DNA of 64,000 nt from Taxillus chinensis (Eukaryota; Streptophyta; Magnoliopsida; Santalales; Loranthaceae). The DNA lies in assembly GCA_023512835.1 (NCBI GenBank), contig CM042085.1:42060189-42124188 (forward strand), read 5' to 3'. Under the pieces are notes generated by a model. That model was not told the DNA's origin. It saw nothing but the letters and a program-made list of their open reading frames with translations, and made no database searches. Below, piece by piece: positions 47,634 to 59,375 of this stretch (position 1 is its first letter; every line of letters begins with the position of its first letter). The position numbers and the translations under genes were made by a program.

Positions 47634-50600
47634 TTAAGACTGTTTGCCATCGAACAACTCTGGAAATTGATCGCGCATCATAGACTCTCGTTCCCAAGTT
47701 TCCTCCTCAACGCCTCAATGTGCCCACAAGATACAAACTAAGGGAATAGTCTTCCCACAAAGGATCTTCTCCTGCCTATCCAAAATCCGAATAGGAGTCT
47801 CTACCATAGTAATATCATCCGCGATATCCAAATCTCCCTAAGCTATCACATGTGCTGGGTTAGGATGATATTTCCTCAATTGGGACACATGAAACACGTC
47901 ATGCACTCGACTCAAACGTGGAGGGAGTGCTAATTGATATGCCACAGGACTAACTCGCTCTAGGATCTCAAAAGGTCCAATGTATTGTGGAGATAGCTTG
48001 GAACCATTTCCAAACCGGTGATGTCCTCTCCTCGGGGAAACGCAAAGAAACACATTATCCCCCATAGCAAACTCCAACGGTCTCCTCCTCCTATCAGCAT
48101 AAGATTTCTTCCTGCTCTGGGCTGTTAACAAACATTGCCGAATCACTCGAACACTCTCTATGGCATCCTGCACTAATTGCGGCCCTAATAAAGCTGTCTC
48201 ACTGGCCTCAGCCCAACACAGGGGTGACCCGCAAGGTCTACCACATAATGCCTCATACGGAGCCATCCCAATGGAGGCTTGATAACTGTGGTTGTAAGCA
48301 AACTCCACCAATGGAAGGTGGGTTGCCCACGAACCCCCAAAATCCATCACATAAGCTCTAAGCATGTCCTCCAAAGTTTGGATAGTTCTCTCTGATTGCC
48401 CGTCAGTCTCTGGATGAAAGGCTGTACTGAAACTCAACTCAGTGCCCAAAGCCTCCTGCATACCCTTCCAAAACCGTGAAGTAAAATGAGCATCTCAATC
48501 TGATACAATAGACACGGGCACACCATGCAACCACACGATCTCATCAATATAAAGCTGACTAAGGCTACTCAAGCTCCCTTTCTCCTAGGTTGCAAAGAAA
48601 TGTGCCGACTTAGTCAAACGGTCCACAATGACCCAAATCATATTCTTTCTTCCCGAAGTGGGTGGAAGTCCGATCACAAAATCCATTGTGATATGGTCCC
48701 ACTTCTATTGCACCACAGGCAATGGGTGCAACACCCCTACTGGCCGCTGGTGCTCAGCCTTCACTTGCTGATAAGTAAGGCAACGTGAGACAAACTCTGC
48801 CATACTACTCTTCATCCCCGGCCACCAAAAATGTTGTCGAAGGGAATGGTACATATTGGTGTCACCCGGATGTACCGCTAACCTCAAAGCATAAAATGCC
48901 CTCATCACTTCCTCTCGAAGGGAAGAAGTCACAAACAATCTCCCTCGAAACCTTAACTGACGCTTCTCTCCTAATGTCCACTCCTCCACGAGCTCTTTGG
49001 CCTCAATTCTAGCACAAAGCTTGCTATACTCCTCATCTCCCTGTTGTCCCTCCTGGACATGAAGACCCAGCTCAGGCACAACCATAATGGGACTCAAAAC
49101 TGCTCTATTAGCACAATCAGATAGCTGCAATGAAGCCACTTGCTCCATCATCCTCCACTCTCTCAAGGCAACCTCAGTTTGACCTTTCCTACTCGAGGCA
49201 TCAACCACTAGATTCCCCTTTCTAGGTGTATAAGTCAGGGTGAAATTAAACTACTGAAGTTACTCCATCCATCTCCTCTGCCGCAGATTCAGATCCCTCT
49301 GAGTAAACGCATACTGAAGACTCTTGTGATCAAAATACACCTCAAACCTCTCTCCCAACAGGTAGTGTTGCCAACTCTTCAATGCAAAGAGAATGGTTGC
49401 CAACTCCAAGTCATGTGTTGGGTAATTTTGCTCATGAGGCTTCAACTGCCTCGAACCATAGGCTATAACCTGCCTCTCCTGCATGAAGACACAGCCCAAA
49501 CCCACTCTAGAGGTATCACAATACACCTCATATGGAACTCCCTCCTACGGCAAACTCAGAACTGGTGTTGTGGTTAAACAAGTCTTTAATTTCTCGAAGG
49601 CCTACTGACATGCCTCAGTCCACTCAAACTTTGCTCCTTTCCTCCTCAAAGCTGTCATAGGGGCTGCTAGGCGAGAAAATCCCTCCACAAAATGTCGGTA
49701 ATAGCCCGCTAACCCCAAAAAGCTCTGGATCTCAAAAACATTGGTTGGCCTCCTCTAGGCTGATACTGCCTCCACCTTGCCTGGACCCACTCTAATCCCC
49801 TCTACTGATACCACGTGGCCAAGAAAGTGAACTTCCTGCATCTAGAAGTTACACTTTGGGAACTTGGCAAATAGATGATGCTCCCTTAAAACCTGCAACA
49901 CCACAGCTAAGTGCTCCTCATGCTCCTCTCGGGAATGTGAATAGACAAGAATGTCATCTACGAACACCACCACAAATGAATCAAGGTAAGGGGCAAATAC
50001 CTGATTCATTAAATGCATGAACACTGCTAGTGCGTTAGTGAGCCCAAATGGTATCACCAACGACTCATAGTGCCCGAACCTACATTTGAAGGCTGTCTTG
50101 GGTACATCCTCCTTTCTCACTCTTAACTGATGATAGCCAGACCTCAAATACACCTTGGAGAACCATCGTGCTCCACTCATCTGATCAAACAAGTCATCTA
50201 TATGGGGCAGAGGATACTTGTTCTTCATGGTCACCTGATTCAGCTTCCTATAATCAATGCACAAACGTAAGGAACCATTTGCCTTCTTTGCAAACAACAT
50301 TGGAGCACCTCATGGCGAGGTACTCGGTCTAATAAAACCTCTCTCTCCAAGCTCCACCAACTGCTTTTAGAGCTCTCGCAACTCTGCTGGGCCCATACGA
50401 TAAGCCACATGTGAGATAAGTCCCACTCCCGGTAGCAAATCTATAGTGAACTCCATGCTCTATTTTGGAGGTAAGTCCACCAAATCCTCAGGAAAGACAT
50501 TCTGGAACTGATCCACTATAGCTGGCCATACTCTCTTACTCGAACTTTGCTCCTCTCCAAACCCCAGTGTTGCCAAATGGTGGGTGATGACACCCTACAG

Positions 50601-50984
50601 CTCTTGCGCTGGACCTGCTTTACCTGCCTCATCACCCCATTCGCCACACAAAGAACCCACCTCTCCCGAGGGTGTAGTAAACATTACCCTCCTCCTATAA
50701 TAGTCAATCCCCGCCTGAAAGGCTACTAACCAGTCCATCCCCAGAATAACGTCAAAGGTATCCATGGATATCACATAAAGGTCGAACACAAGCACTACAC
50801 TACCAATGGTCAGCTCACACCCACAACACTTCTTGTTTAACCATGTGGTGACACCCATGGGTGACCCCATAAGGAGAGGTCTATCAATCTCAACACATTC
50901 TAACCCAAGGCTCTCTGCTAAAGACTCAGAAATCAAAGAACATGATGCACCAGTATTAAAAAGAACATATATCATAGTGCTCAA
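47634..50984 (-). pseudogene. gypsy pol of F: protease, RT, RNase H, integrase, chromodomain; broken
   Basis: The protease (50,595-50,984) has VLFNTGAS where DTGAS is expected, then DVILGMDWL. RT (about 49,842-50,300) has CIDYRKLNQ and FVDDILVYS, but [11 protein letters not shown] where the first catalytic Asp should stand. RNase H (49,260-49,526) has [20 protein letters not shown]. Integrase has an HHCC-like region (HPGDTNMYHSLRQHFWWPGM...CLTYQQVK, one Cys changed to Tyr), the core [12 protein letters not shown] and HPETDGQSERTIQTLEDMLR, and a C-terminal chromodomain-like stretch VETPIRILDRQEKIL...ETWERESMMR. There are in-frame stops between several blocks (for example 47,838 and about 47,705). 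Inactive. Confidence 0.85.
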
Positions 50985-51566
50985 GATAAGAATCGTACCT
51001 CGAACAATCGATGGTCCTGCTCCTTTGGTGGCGGTGCTGGTAACTCCTCCTCTAGAGCTACCGTAGTGAGGGCAAATACTCTAGCTTTACCTCCTCTAGC
51101 CTCAGATGTCTGACATCCAATGCTCCCGTGGTTCCCACCGGACTGCCTCGTTGCACTGCCCTGCGGTTGCCCCTCCTGCCTTCCCACTGGTCGAGTCTGG
51201 TTTGACCCTGCTTGGCTCGCCTGCCCTATACGGGGTGGTCTCACTAGCATTCTGAACTGTGCTTCGCTCTTTCCACTCTGAGCTAGCCCACTGGACACTC
51301 CCCCATCTCCCTTGTTAAAACACACTCTACTAATGTGGCTTACCTTACCACATTTAAAACAAGAAATGTGGCTCTTAGGATAGTCTTTTTTCCAGTGTCC
51401 CTCCTCACCACAACAGCTATACGCACTAGGAAAGCTCTAAAAGCTGCTCCCCTAACCCCTAGCAAAACGGGGTCTACTCGAGGATCCTGCTGCTTGGCCC
51501 TTGCTCTGCACATGGCTACTGCCCCCGGACTCCACCCTGGGCCTTTTCTACCCACCTGACCGCTCT
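50981..51566 (-). pseudogene. gypsy gag of F, 3' part with zinc knuckles
   Basis: Continues the gag at 58,163-58,971 across the inserted solo LTR. A knuckle pair is CCGEEGHWKKDY (last Cys lost) and CFKCGKVSHISRVC (intact CX2CX4HX4C), at about 51,310-51,420. A Gln/Gly-rich low-complexity tail then runs into the protease. The pieces before the knuckles contain stops. Confidence 0.75.
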
Positions 51567-52233
51567 TGTAATGACCCATGTTTTGGGATGTGAGGAGTTA
51601 GTCATAGTTTTGCCTTTTGGGGTGAAAATTCTAGGGTTTTAGGGGGTTTTCTTCCCACACACTTTAGCTAAAACACCTTGTTTGTTGATGGGCAAGTTTG
51701 AGGTAAGAGATGAGCCCAAGAGGGAACCTTTGGGAGGTGCACATGACAATGCACGTGACAATGGCTTGTCACAGGTAGGGATGTTTTTACATGGGAGCCT
51801 TTAAGATGATGTTATAAGGCTTAGGGCAAAATCTTAGGGTATTTGGAGCTGCACATGATATGGGCATATCACGTGCAAGAAGATTATTGTATGCCTACCT
51901 TCTACATGATACAAGGAACCTTGGGGAAAAATTTCACATCAATTGGAGCTGCATGTGATATGGGGATATCACGTGCATTATGGCGTGCAACCATGTTTTT
52001 GCATCATCACCTTGGTTTTGTTATTCTAGTAATCTTTTCCCAAAGAGGTATGTTGGAATTATGGGTAGTTTGTCTTGTGTGGATGCAGGAAGGTTGTAGC
52101 CTATTCCATCAAAACTGTCGTTTTGATGCGGGGGTTCACTTAATCAAAACTACGTCGTTTTGATGTTGAGGTGTCTATATAAGGAGGAGGAGCCCCTTTG
52201 TGTTGTGGTTTTAGGGTTCTTCTACTGCAGCCG

Positions 52234-52283
<50 letters not shown>

Positions 52284-52554
52284 AGGTTGAGAGAGAGAGC
52301 TCCAGATCGTGGCTGCCGTTGTCATTTCTGTGGTTGGACGACGTTAGGCGTGGAAGCAAGAGTGTGAAGGATCTTCCAGAGGTAGGGGTTTTGTCTTGTC
52401 CCTTGAACCTATCCCAGGGTTTAGGCCTTGTGGTAGGTGATCTGTGGTTATCTGGATATATATATTTATACGTAAATCCATATAGGTGTGATCTCCTATA
52501 TGGATGTTGGCCTTCAATGGCATATTGTTTGATATTATGCCTGTGTGACTAAAT

Positions 52555-52817
52555 GCTATATGTTTGGTTTTATGCCTGTGTGGCTATGCAAGTTAAGTGT
52601 TTGATATTATGCCTGTGTGGTTATGCAAGTTAAGTGTTTGATATTATGCCTGTGTGGCTATGCAAGTTAAGTGTTTGATATTATGCCTGTGTGACTGATG
52701 TATGTTATGTGTTTGGTTTTATGCCCAGGTGGCTGTGGAAGCCCGTGGCTAGTTATGTGAAGCCTGGTGGCTGTGGAAGCCCGTGGCTAGTTATGTGAAG
52801 CCCGGTGGCTGTGAAAG
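52555..52817 (+). repeat. two tandem-repeat families in the solo LTR, cut by the CACTA
   Basis: Three to four units of about 37 bp with TGTTTGATATTATGCCTGTG, then two to three units of about 38 bp with GTGGCTGTGGAAGCCCGTGG. The CACTA inserted in the last GTGAAAG/CCCGTGG; the repeat resumes at 57,637. Confidence 0.85.
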
Positions 52818-52834
52818 CACTACAAGAAAGACAG

Positions 52835-53000
52835 GCTTTGGCGACACTTTTTTTGTGGCTTTTAACAACACTTTGTGAAAGTGTCATCTAGAACATAATA
52901 CAACAACACTTTTTAAAAAGTGTCATCAAATATAACAACATTAATGACACCTTCCCGAATGTGTCGCCTATTATTATTAATATCGACATTTTATTTCAGT
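52835..53000. repeat. left subterminal repeats of the CACTA
   Basis: Repeated GACACTTT / AAAGTGTC words in both orientations, for example GACACTTTTTTTGTG, ACACTTTGTGAAAGTGTCAT and ACACTTTTTAAAAAGTGTCA. In En/Spm such subterminal repeats bind the element's DNA-binding protein. Confidence 0.8.
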
Positions 53001-53417
53001 GTCACCAAATACGCCACTCCATTTTTGTTTTGGGCGCTATAACCCCTAACATGTACGCGCTTTTTTGATGGCGTAATATTTTAGGCGCCCCGCTCCAATA
53101 TCTATTTCCTATTTTTTGGGCGCGCTCAAAATCCCTTACACCAAATAATTCGACGAATTAAGGCTTACCTAATCCCTACTCTCGATTGCTTTTGCAGACG
53201 AAAACTTTGTTGGCTCCCCGTTGCTTGCCCTAGACGAAGAAGACGTCGGCCGCCCCACGCTGCGTGCCCTACCCAACGAAGACGTTCCTCCCAGCTACCT
53301 GCCCTAGACGACGAAGACGTCAACCACAATTCAGTCGACTACGCCATGATTCAGTCGATCACGCCACGATTTAATCGATTCTGCCATGATTCAGTCGATT
53401 CCGCCAAGGAGCCGTGC

Positions 53418-54146
53418 TCACCAGTCACCACTTTCGACTGGTGCGTCTGTCCAACCTCCAACTCCGGCGTTGGAACTGTACTCGAGCATAAAGCCCTTCG
53501 CCTCGCTCTGTAGTTGATTTTGATCGTTTCAGGTAAGATCACTGCATCGTTGTGCATTGTGCTACTGCGTTTATGTATTTGATTTTGTTATGCAAATTTT
53601 GTTGATTAGTTGTCTTGCTCGTTTTTGCACGTTTGAATGCTTATTCTGTGCGTGTGATGTTTGATTTTGATCACCAGTCACCACTTTCGATTGGTGCGTC
53701 TGTCCAACCTCCAACTCCGGCGTTGGAACTGTACTCGAGCATAAAGCCCTTCGCCTCACTCCGTAGTTGATGTTGGACCTCGGCCAGAGCACTCACTATC
53801 ACAATATTGTCCGCTTTGGCACTCGCGCGCCCACTCATGGGCCGCAGCCCGCACGGATTTGTTTCTAACGGGCCGCGACCCGTTAAAACGCGTTGTGACA
53901 AGGAGCACATGAGCCTCCTCATTAGGACGACCTCAATGTTCGCCCTAACCGATGTGGGATTGATCTATGGGACGTTAGAGACTCAACAGTTGATTTTGAT
54001 CGTTTCAGGTAAGATCACTGCATTGTTGTGCATTGTGCTACTGCATTTATGTATTTGATTTTGTTATGCAAATTTTGTTGATTGGTTGTCTTGCTCGTTT
54101 TTGCACGTTTGAATGCTTATTATGCGCGTGTGATGTTTGATTTTGA
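53418..54146 (+). repeat. 253-bp tandem duplication inside the CACTA
   Basis: Unit 1 is 53,418-53,670. Unit 2 is 53,671-54,146 once the 218-bp TRIM LTR and its 5-bp duplication are subtracted, giving exactly 253 bp. Each unit begins TCACCAGTCACCACTTTCGA and contains TTTCAG-GTAAGATCAC, a strong plant splice donor (53,533 and 54,009). This suggests a 5' leader intron of the transposase gene. Confidence 0.9.
53771..53988 (-). mobile_element. TRIM solo LTR inside the CACTA
   Basis: 218 bp, same family and length as the TRIM at 11,884, on minus. Perfect 5-bp target duplication GTTGA (53,766-53,770 and 53,989-53,993). It lies only in the second unit of the tandem duplication. Confidence 0.95.
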
Positions 54147-55240
54147 TTACCATGGAGTTGTTTGAGACTGGTTTTATGCACCTTGGAATTGTTGTTTATT
54201 GTGCATAACATGTAGTGTAATGAAAGTAATTATTGTATTATCTTCAAAGAAATGAATATGTCCCTTCTTCGGTATTTTTCTTTTTAAAAGAACACATGTA
54301 CGTCATGCCTGTTTGCCCTTCTGCTCCATGGAATTAATAACATATATTCAATATTTTATCACCTATTCTAACTGAGAACCTGCTTACTATAAGTTGATCA
54401 ACGGTCACTGCTTATTCATTGCTCCTGTTTTTCATTGAAACATGATAACTACTACCTGTTTATATAATTTGTTTATATTGAAATATGTTAATTACTACTT
54501 GTTTATGTAATTTGTTTACATTGAAACATGTTAACTACTACCTATTTAGTGTGGTTGTTTAAAAACAGCGAGAAGTAAATGGGGTAGTGAAAGCAATTTA
54601 GTGAAGTACTTTGTGGTGTTCTAATCTTCTAAGAATCTAACATCAAGAGGTGTTTTTTCAAATGTCACTTTGATACCATCTATAGCGGTGAACAACTTAT
54701 AAAACACTGCTGGATATTTGACCTACAATAACATTTTCAGAAACACCACTAAAGGATACCTCCTTAAAAAATAACTTTTTTTATTTTTATAAATATTTTT
54801 AATAACACCACCAAACTTGTGTGGCCTCATCATGTAATGGGTATACATGATGGGTATACGCACAAGTGAATTTGTGGAGTTGTTTTTTCGTTTAGTATTG
54901 GAATATGTTTCATGTGTTGTAAACACATTGGTAAATATATTTATAAAATTCAAAATAGTCTTCCAACAATAAAGCACACAATGGTTGGGAATGTATATTT
55001 TTGATATATTTTGTTTAGTTTATTATGAATACTAATTTTTTTTCACAACGAAATAATTAAAATTATGGTGTTTATATCATTATGAGACCGTTGAATGTTG
55101 ATATTCTATAATGTGATGCCTTGTTGTAAATGTATAAAATGTAATTTGTGTTTCTTAATATTTAATTGTTCCTTTATTTGAGTTTCATGATTAAATCTAA
55201 ATTACTCCATGTATGTTTTAGGACCTTTTTGAAACATTAC
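54147..55240 (+). other. AT-rich non-coding part of the CACTA
   Basis: No coding sequence recognised. It probably contains the intron between the leader (donor CAG-GTAAGA at 53,533 or 54,009) and the transposase start. A candidate acceptor TTTTAG occurs near 55,220. Confidence 0.5.
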
Positions 55241-56121
55241 ATGACAATGGATATACTTTTAGATAAATCTTGGATGTCTATGGATAGGAGATTGCATGAA
55301 TATGAAAAGGGAGTTGATCAGTTTCTTGAATTTGCCTTATTAAATGCAAATTGTCGTACATCATTTAGATGCTCATGTGTCCGATGTGTTAATTTTGTGA
55401 ATGTTTACCTTTAGAAGAGGTAAAAGATCATTTGTTCAGGCATGGAATTGTTCAAAGGTATCGCATATGGCATTGGCATGGAGAAGAAATGCCAAGTACA
55501 CCATCTTATCCACAACAAATTGGCTCTTTCCCTATTTTTGGATCTCACACACCTGAAGAAGGTGCTGACGCAGTGGACATGGTTAAGGTTGTTACCCAAG
55601 AACAATGTCCCGATGATTCTCACATTTTTAAGAAACTTCTTGAAGATGCTGAAAAGCCTTTGTACCCTGGTTGCTCTAAATTTACAAAGCTTTCTGCAGT
55701 GGCAAAACTTTATAAATTGAAGACAAGTAATGGACATTCAGATAAAAGTTTTACTAATCTGTTGCAATTGTTAGCAACAATGTTACCAGACAATAATGAG
55801 TTGCCTACATCAGTTTACGAAGCAAAAAAGACATTGAAGTCATTGGGACTGAATTACGAAAAGATACACGCTTGTCCGAATGATTGTATACTGTATCGGA
55901 AGGAGTTTGTTGATGCCTCCCAATGTCCTCAATGTCATACGTCTCGATGGAAGGATAATAAAGTTCCGATTCATAATAGGGATGGAGTGCCTTCGAAGGT
56001 GTTGTCGTATTTTCCTCCCATACCGAGGTTTAGAAGGATGCTTCAGACCGCTCAAATAGGAAGGAACTTGATATAGCATTCGAAAGAACGGAAAGTTGAT
56101 GGACAATTGCGACACCCAGCA
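55241..56121 (+). pseudogene. CACTA TNP2-like transposase, N-terminal part, broken
   Basis: Starts at about 55,241 with the transposase-associated zinc-binding domain: DKSWMSMDRRLHEYEKGVDQFLEFAL...FRCSCVRCVN, then after a frameshift near 55,405 VKDHLFRHGIVQRYRIWHWHGE. It continues (55,432-56,076) with TNP2 hallmarks LYPGCSKFTKLSAVAKLY, LPTSVYEAKKTLKSLGLNYEKIHACPNDCILYR and CPQCHTSRWK. A TAG at 56,076-56,078 replaces the Trp usual in this family. The reading then runs into a truncated LTR at 56,122 and the catalytic core is absent. Confidence 0.85.
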
Positions 56122-56660
56122 TGTCATGCCCCCGAATTCCAGGGAACCCGGAACCGGGTACATGACTTCCCCTTGCCCGCACCCGATAGGTCAAGGGGTT
56201 GGTGACTAGCACTAATGGAGACTACACTGTGGGTGCTGTCTCAAATATACAACCCTATACAGTCATACATCAAGGGTAATCCTGTACATTCCCATATATC
56301 ATCATGCATATAATGAGTCAAACAGTCATACAGACATCACATCACAAACAACATGAAAATACAACTGTCCACGGACCCATGTCCGGGATATCACATAAAA
56401 CAATACAGAATATAATATTGTATCATACATCAGAGTAGTGGGCGTCCTCCTGGAAGAAAGTCCTCCACTAGTCTCGGGTTACACCTGAAAAAGGTAAACA
56501 ACAAGTAGGGGTGAGCGACAAGCTCAGTAGGTGACCCCAACACTCCACATCATGCAAACATACAAGTCTATACTACATGCTCTGTGTACTCATGCACTGT
56601 GTAGTGTGCACAATCATCAGGACTCAGCCTGCAAACAAACATTATCTAACTGATCAAACA
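56122..56660 (-). mobile_element. truncated gypsy-type LTR fragment in the CACTA transposase
   Basis: Starts TGTCATGCCCCCGAATTCC, the type of end seen at 45,412, 59,376 and 24,487, and includes the typical GGTGAGCGACAAGCTCAGTAGG segment. Only about 540 bp remain. The rest of the LTR and of the transposase were probably lost in one deletion. The right boundary is approximate. Confidence 0.6.
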
Positions 56661-57260
56661 TTTATATAGGTTGTTGTGCCCTTAACGAGTGAGGATCTTG
56701 TATGTTTTTAGGAAGATATTTATTGCTTCAGCTGTGCTCATTGAGTTGCTACATGTTAAGGTTAGTTTGGTTATTTCAGCTGTGCTGATCAGGACTGCAT
56801 TTGGTTCGGTAATGCTTCTACTAGTTATTTCAGCCGTATTTAGTACTATAGCTGCACAGTAGCATGTGCTCATTACTACTGCTTTGGTTATCCATTATCT
56901 CATTTGCCATCCCAGAAAATAAAATCAAAAACAAAGCTTTTGAGATACTTTTCTCTAATTTTTGCAGAGCTTAATTGTACGTTGAAGATGTAGATCTATT
57001 GATTAGAAGGGCTGAGAAGATGTAGATACTATTCTCATTTTCCAGAGCTTGTTGAAGATCAAGGCTGGGGCAGATATGATAATAATAGATATGATGTCAA
57101 GGGTGCAGTGTTTAGGACTTGAGAGGGCTATATTTCTTTGTATATATGATTTCTTTTTTCTTTTTTACAATTTTGTAATTATTAACATTATGTTTGTAGT
57201 CTTTATATAATAATAGATTTTGGAAAACATATATCCAAGAAAATTCTGTATTTTTTTTTA
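56661..57260 (+). other. 3' non-coding part of the CACTA
   Basis: No coding sequence recognised. AT-rich, with TTTCAGCTGTGCT repeated (56,728, 56,777 and a variant at 56,827). Probably 3' UTR of the lost element genes. Confidence 0.45.
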
Positions 57261-57633
57261 AATTTTAATCTAATTGGACGACACTTTTTAATTGTCATCC
57301 ATTTACCTATAAACAGAAAAAAAAGCGACAGCTAGAAGGTGTCATTTAATATACCTTTGACGACACCTTTTAAGTGTCGTAATATTTTAATAGGCGACAC
57401 TTTTCAAGTGTCGTAATATTTTAAATACACGACACTTTTTAAGTGTCGTTATTTAATGTTTTGACGACACTTAAAAAGTGTCGTTACAAAATATTTTCAA
57501 CGACACTTTGAAAAGTGTCGTCGTTGTCCTTCATTCTTCGACGACGGGTCGATGGATGACACTTGCAAAAGTGTTGTCAATGACCTTTAACGACACTTTT
57601 AAAGTGTCGTTAAATCTTGTTTTTGGTGTTGTG
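57260..57633. repeat. right subterminal repeats and terminal inverted repeat of the CACTA
   Basis: About ten units of a palindromic 20-mer of the type CGACACTTTTTAAGTGTCGT, spaced 20-40 bp, then the terminal repeat. More regular than the left end. Confidence 0.9.
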
Positions 57634-58162
57634 AAGCCCGTGGCAGATTGTGAGCATGTGTGGCTGTGTTGGCATGTTTTTAAATGTGATTATACCAGTT
57701 CAAATAGTATTGCCACGACACTGCACTTGTGCACGCCCTCATGTAGATGCTAGAAGCATGAGATGGGTTGGGGAGACATGATCCCTACTGAGCTATGGTT
57801 GCTCACCCCTCGTACTGTGATGTGTTTTCTTTCAGGAACCTACAGGCGTTAGGTGGGAACACCAAGGTGGAAGTCAGTTCTGTTTTGTGGCTTGTTTAAT
57901 GTTATTTGTATTATATTATTTTTGTGAGGCCTTGTAACCCCAGTGGGGAGATATTGTAAAGGAGACTCAATTGTAATAAAGGCATGCTTGCTTTGTTGAC
58001 ATTGTGCTTTAAATCTAATAAAGTCATTTGTTTTGCTTGGGTGAATTTCTGATGTGGGTTGTGACCCTGTGTGGAGTTATTTCACTTCTACCCCTTATCC
58101 ACAGCCTGGGTAAAGGGGAGTCATGAACTGGTTTCTTTGGGTGGGAAATCCGGGGCGTGACA

Positions 58163-58971
58163 ACTCTGGGCCTTCTTGCTCTTGCCTTCCCTCATCCAGA
58201 CCTCTCTCCAAAATCCTCGCGGCGTCCACCGCCTTTGCATATGTCCTCAGCTTGAGTTCCTTTATCCTCTTCTTTAAGGAAAGTCTAAGACCCATTGTGA
58301 ATTTGTGGGCCTTTAGTTCCTTCCTCGAGACTAACTCTGGAGCAAATCGGCTTAGATTTCGGAACTCCCGCTCGTACTCAGCCATTAACCACCCTCTCTG
58401 TGTCAGGGTGTCAAACTCACTTCTCTTGTGCTACCGAATTGACTCCGGAAAGAACTCGTCATAGAACACCTGTAGGAAATCATTCCACAATATGTTCCCT
58501 ACCTCACGACGACCCGCCAAGCTCAACCACCACTCTAAGGCCTCTCCCTCCAACTGCCGGATTGCCAGTTGAACCTTCTCTTCCTCTGTAGAAGAAGAAA
58601 AGAAAACACATGCTCCACATGCCGCAACCATTGCTCTGCTTCGACAGGGTCTCCACCTCCCTTGAATCGCACAGGTTTCTCTTTCCTGAACTTGGCTACC
58701 TAATCCTCCGAAGCCCGCTGAATTTCCCCATCACGTGGAACATCTTCTCCCCGAGATGGTAGAGGTGTCCCCCGCTGTGTGTCCATCTCTGCTCTCATCT
58801 CCTCCCGAAGCTCTTGACGGATGCTATCTCTCATCCCGTGCATTGCATCGCTCAGGGTCTGAAGCTGAGCCAGCACCTGTGTCATGGGTCAACTCCCCCA
58901 GCTTGTCTAATTTGGACTGACACCTCATCCACAGTAGCGCCACTCTCACGCGGTACTCTCCTAGGAGGCAT
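58163..58971 (-). pseudogene. gypsy gag of F, 5' part
   Basis: Begins MPPRRVPRESGATVDEV at 58,971. The Retrotrans_gag region follows in pieces: EEEKVQLAIRQLEGEALEWW (58,431-58,631), then MAEYEREFRNLSRFAPELVS and LRTYAKAVDAARILERGL (58,163-58,385). A TGA near 58,875 and frame changes near 58,430 and 58,690 break it. The frame is cut by the solo LTR and continues at 51,566. Confidence 0.8.
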
Positions 58972-59375
58972 GATTCTATGCAAGAAAATAAACATAACTC
59001 AATTGCATAAGTTGTTGACTCCACACATCTCATATGCATCACCCATTACTCATTCTCAGCACATATCTCAATGCACATTCATAACACAAACATACCTCAT
59101 AAGCATATTCATGCAGCATCTCAAAGGTATCATGACACACAACACACATGCATAAGGACGTCAAAGCACACAACATCAAATCACAACATAGGCTAGTGCC
59201 TAACATAATGCATGTATGCACACTCAAGTCCTACTCCGTGGTTCATCATCCCCTTGGTACACCCTAGGAAAACACAAGAGTCTCATTGATCAGGTGAGTC
59301 CCTTCATGCTCCCTAAGGGCCTTAAGGATGAATTACCCTCCCACTACCCTAGGTCTCAACTACTCTAATACCATC
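58972..59375 (-). other. 5' leader of chromovirus F with PBS
   Basis: Non-coding. Directly after the 5' LTR on minus comes TAGATGGTATTAGAGTAG, a degraded Met-tRNA-type PBS (about 59,358-59,375). Confidence 0.6.

Larger units (their letters stand above)
52818..57633 (+). mobile_element. CACTA (En/Spm-type) DNA transposon, defective
   Basis: 4,816 bp with terminal inverted repeats CACTACAAGAAAGACAGG and, at the other end, CACAACACCAAAAACAAG (reverse complement). It is flanked by a perfect 3-bp duplication AAG (52,815-52,817 and 57,634-57,636), the hallmark length for CACTA. Both ends have subterminal repeats based on CGACACTTTTAAAAGTGTCG. Inside are a tandem duplication, a TRIM solo LTR, a broken transposase start (about 55,241-56,121) and a truncated LTR. 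The transposase core is missing, so it could only move with help. Confidence 0.9.
51567..58162 (+). mobile_element. solo gypsy-type LTR in F gag, itself split by a CACTA element
   Basis: TGTAATGACCC...GGGGCGTGACA with flanking GCTCT (51,562-51,566) and ACTCT (58,163-58,167), one mismatch. Without the CACTA it is about 1.78 kb. It has CACGTG elements (51,870 and 51,970), ACGT-centred palindromes (52,108 and 52,143), a TATA box (about 52,175) and a GA microsatellite (about 52,238-52,276). A tandem-repeat field lies at 52,555-52,817 with its remainder after 57,634. No internal region is present. Confidence 0.85.
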
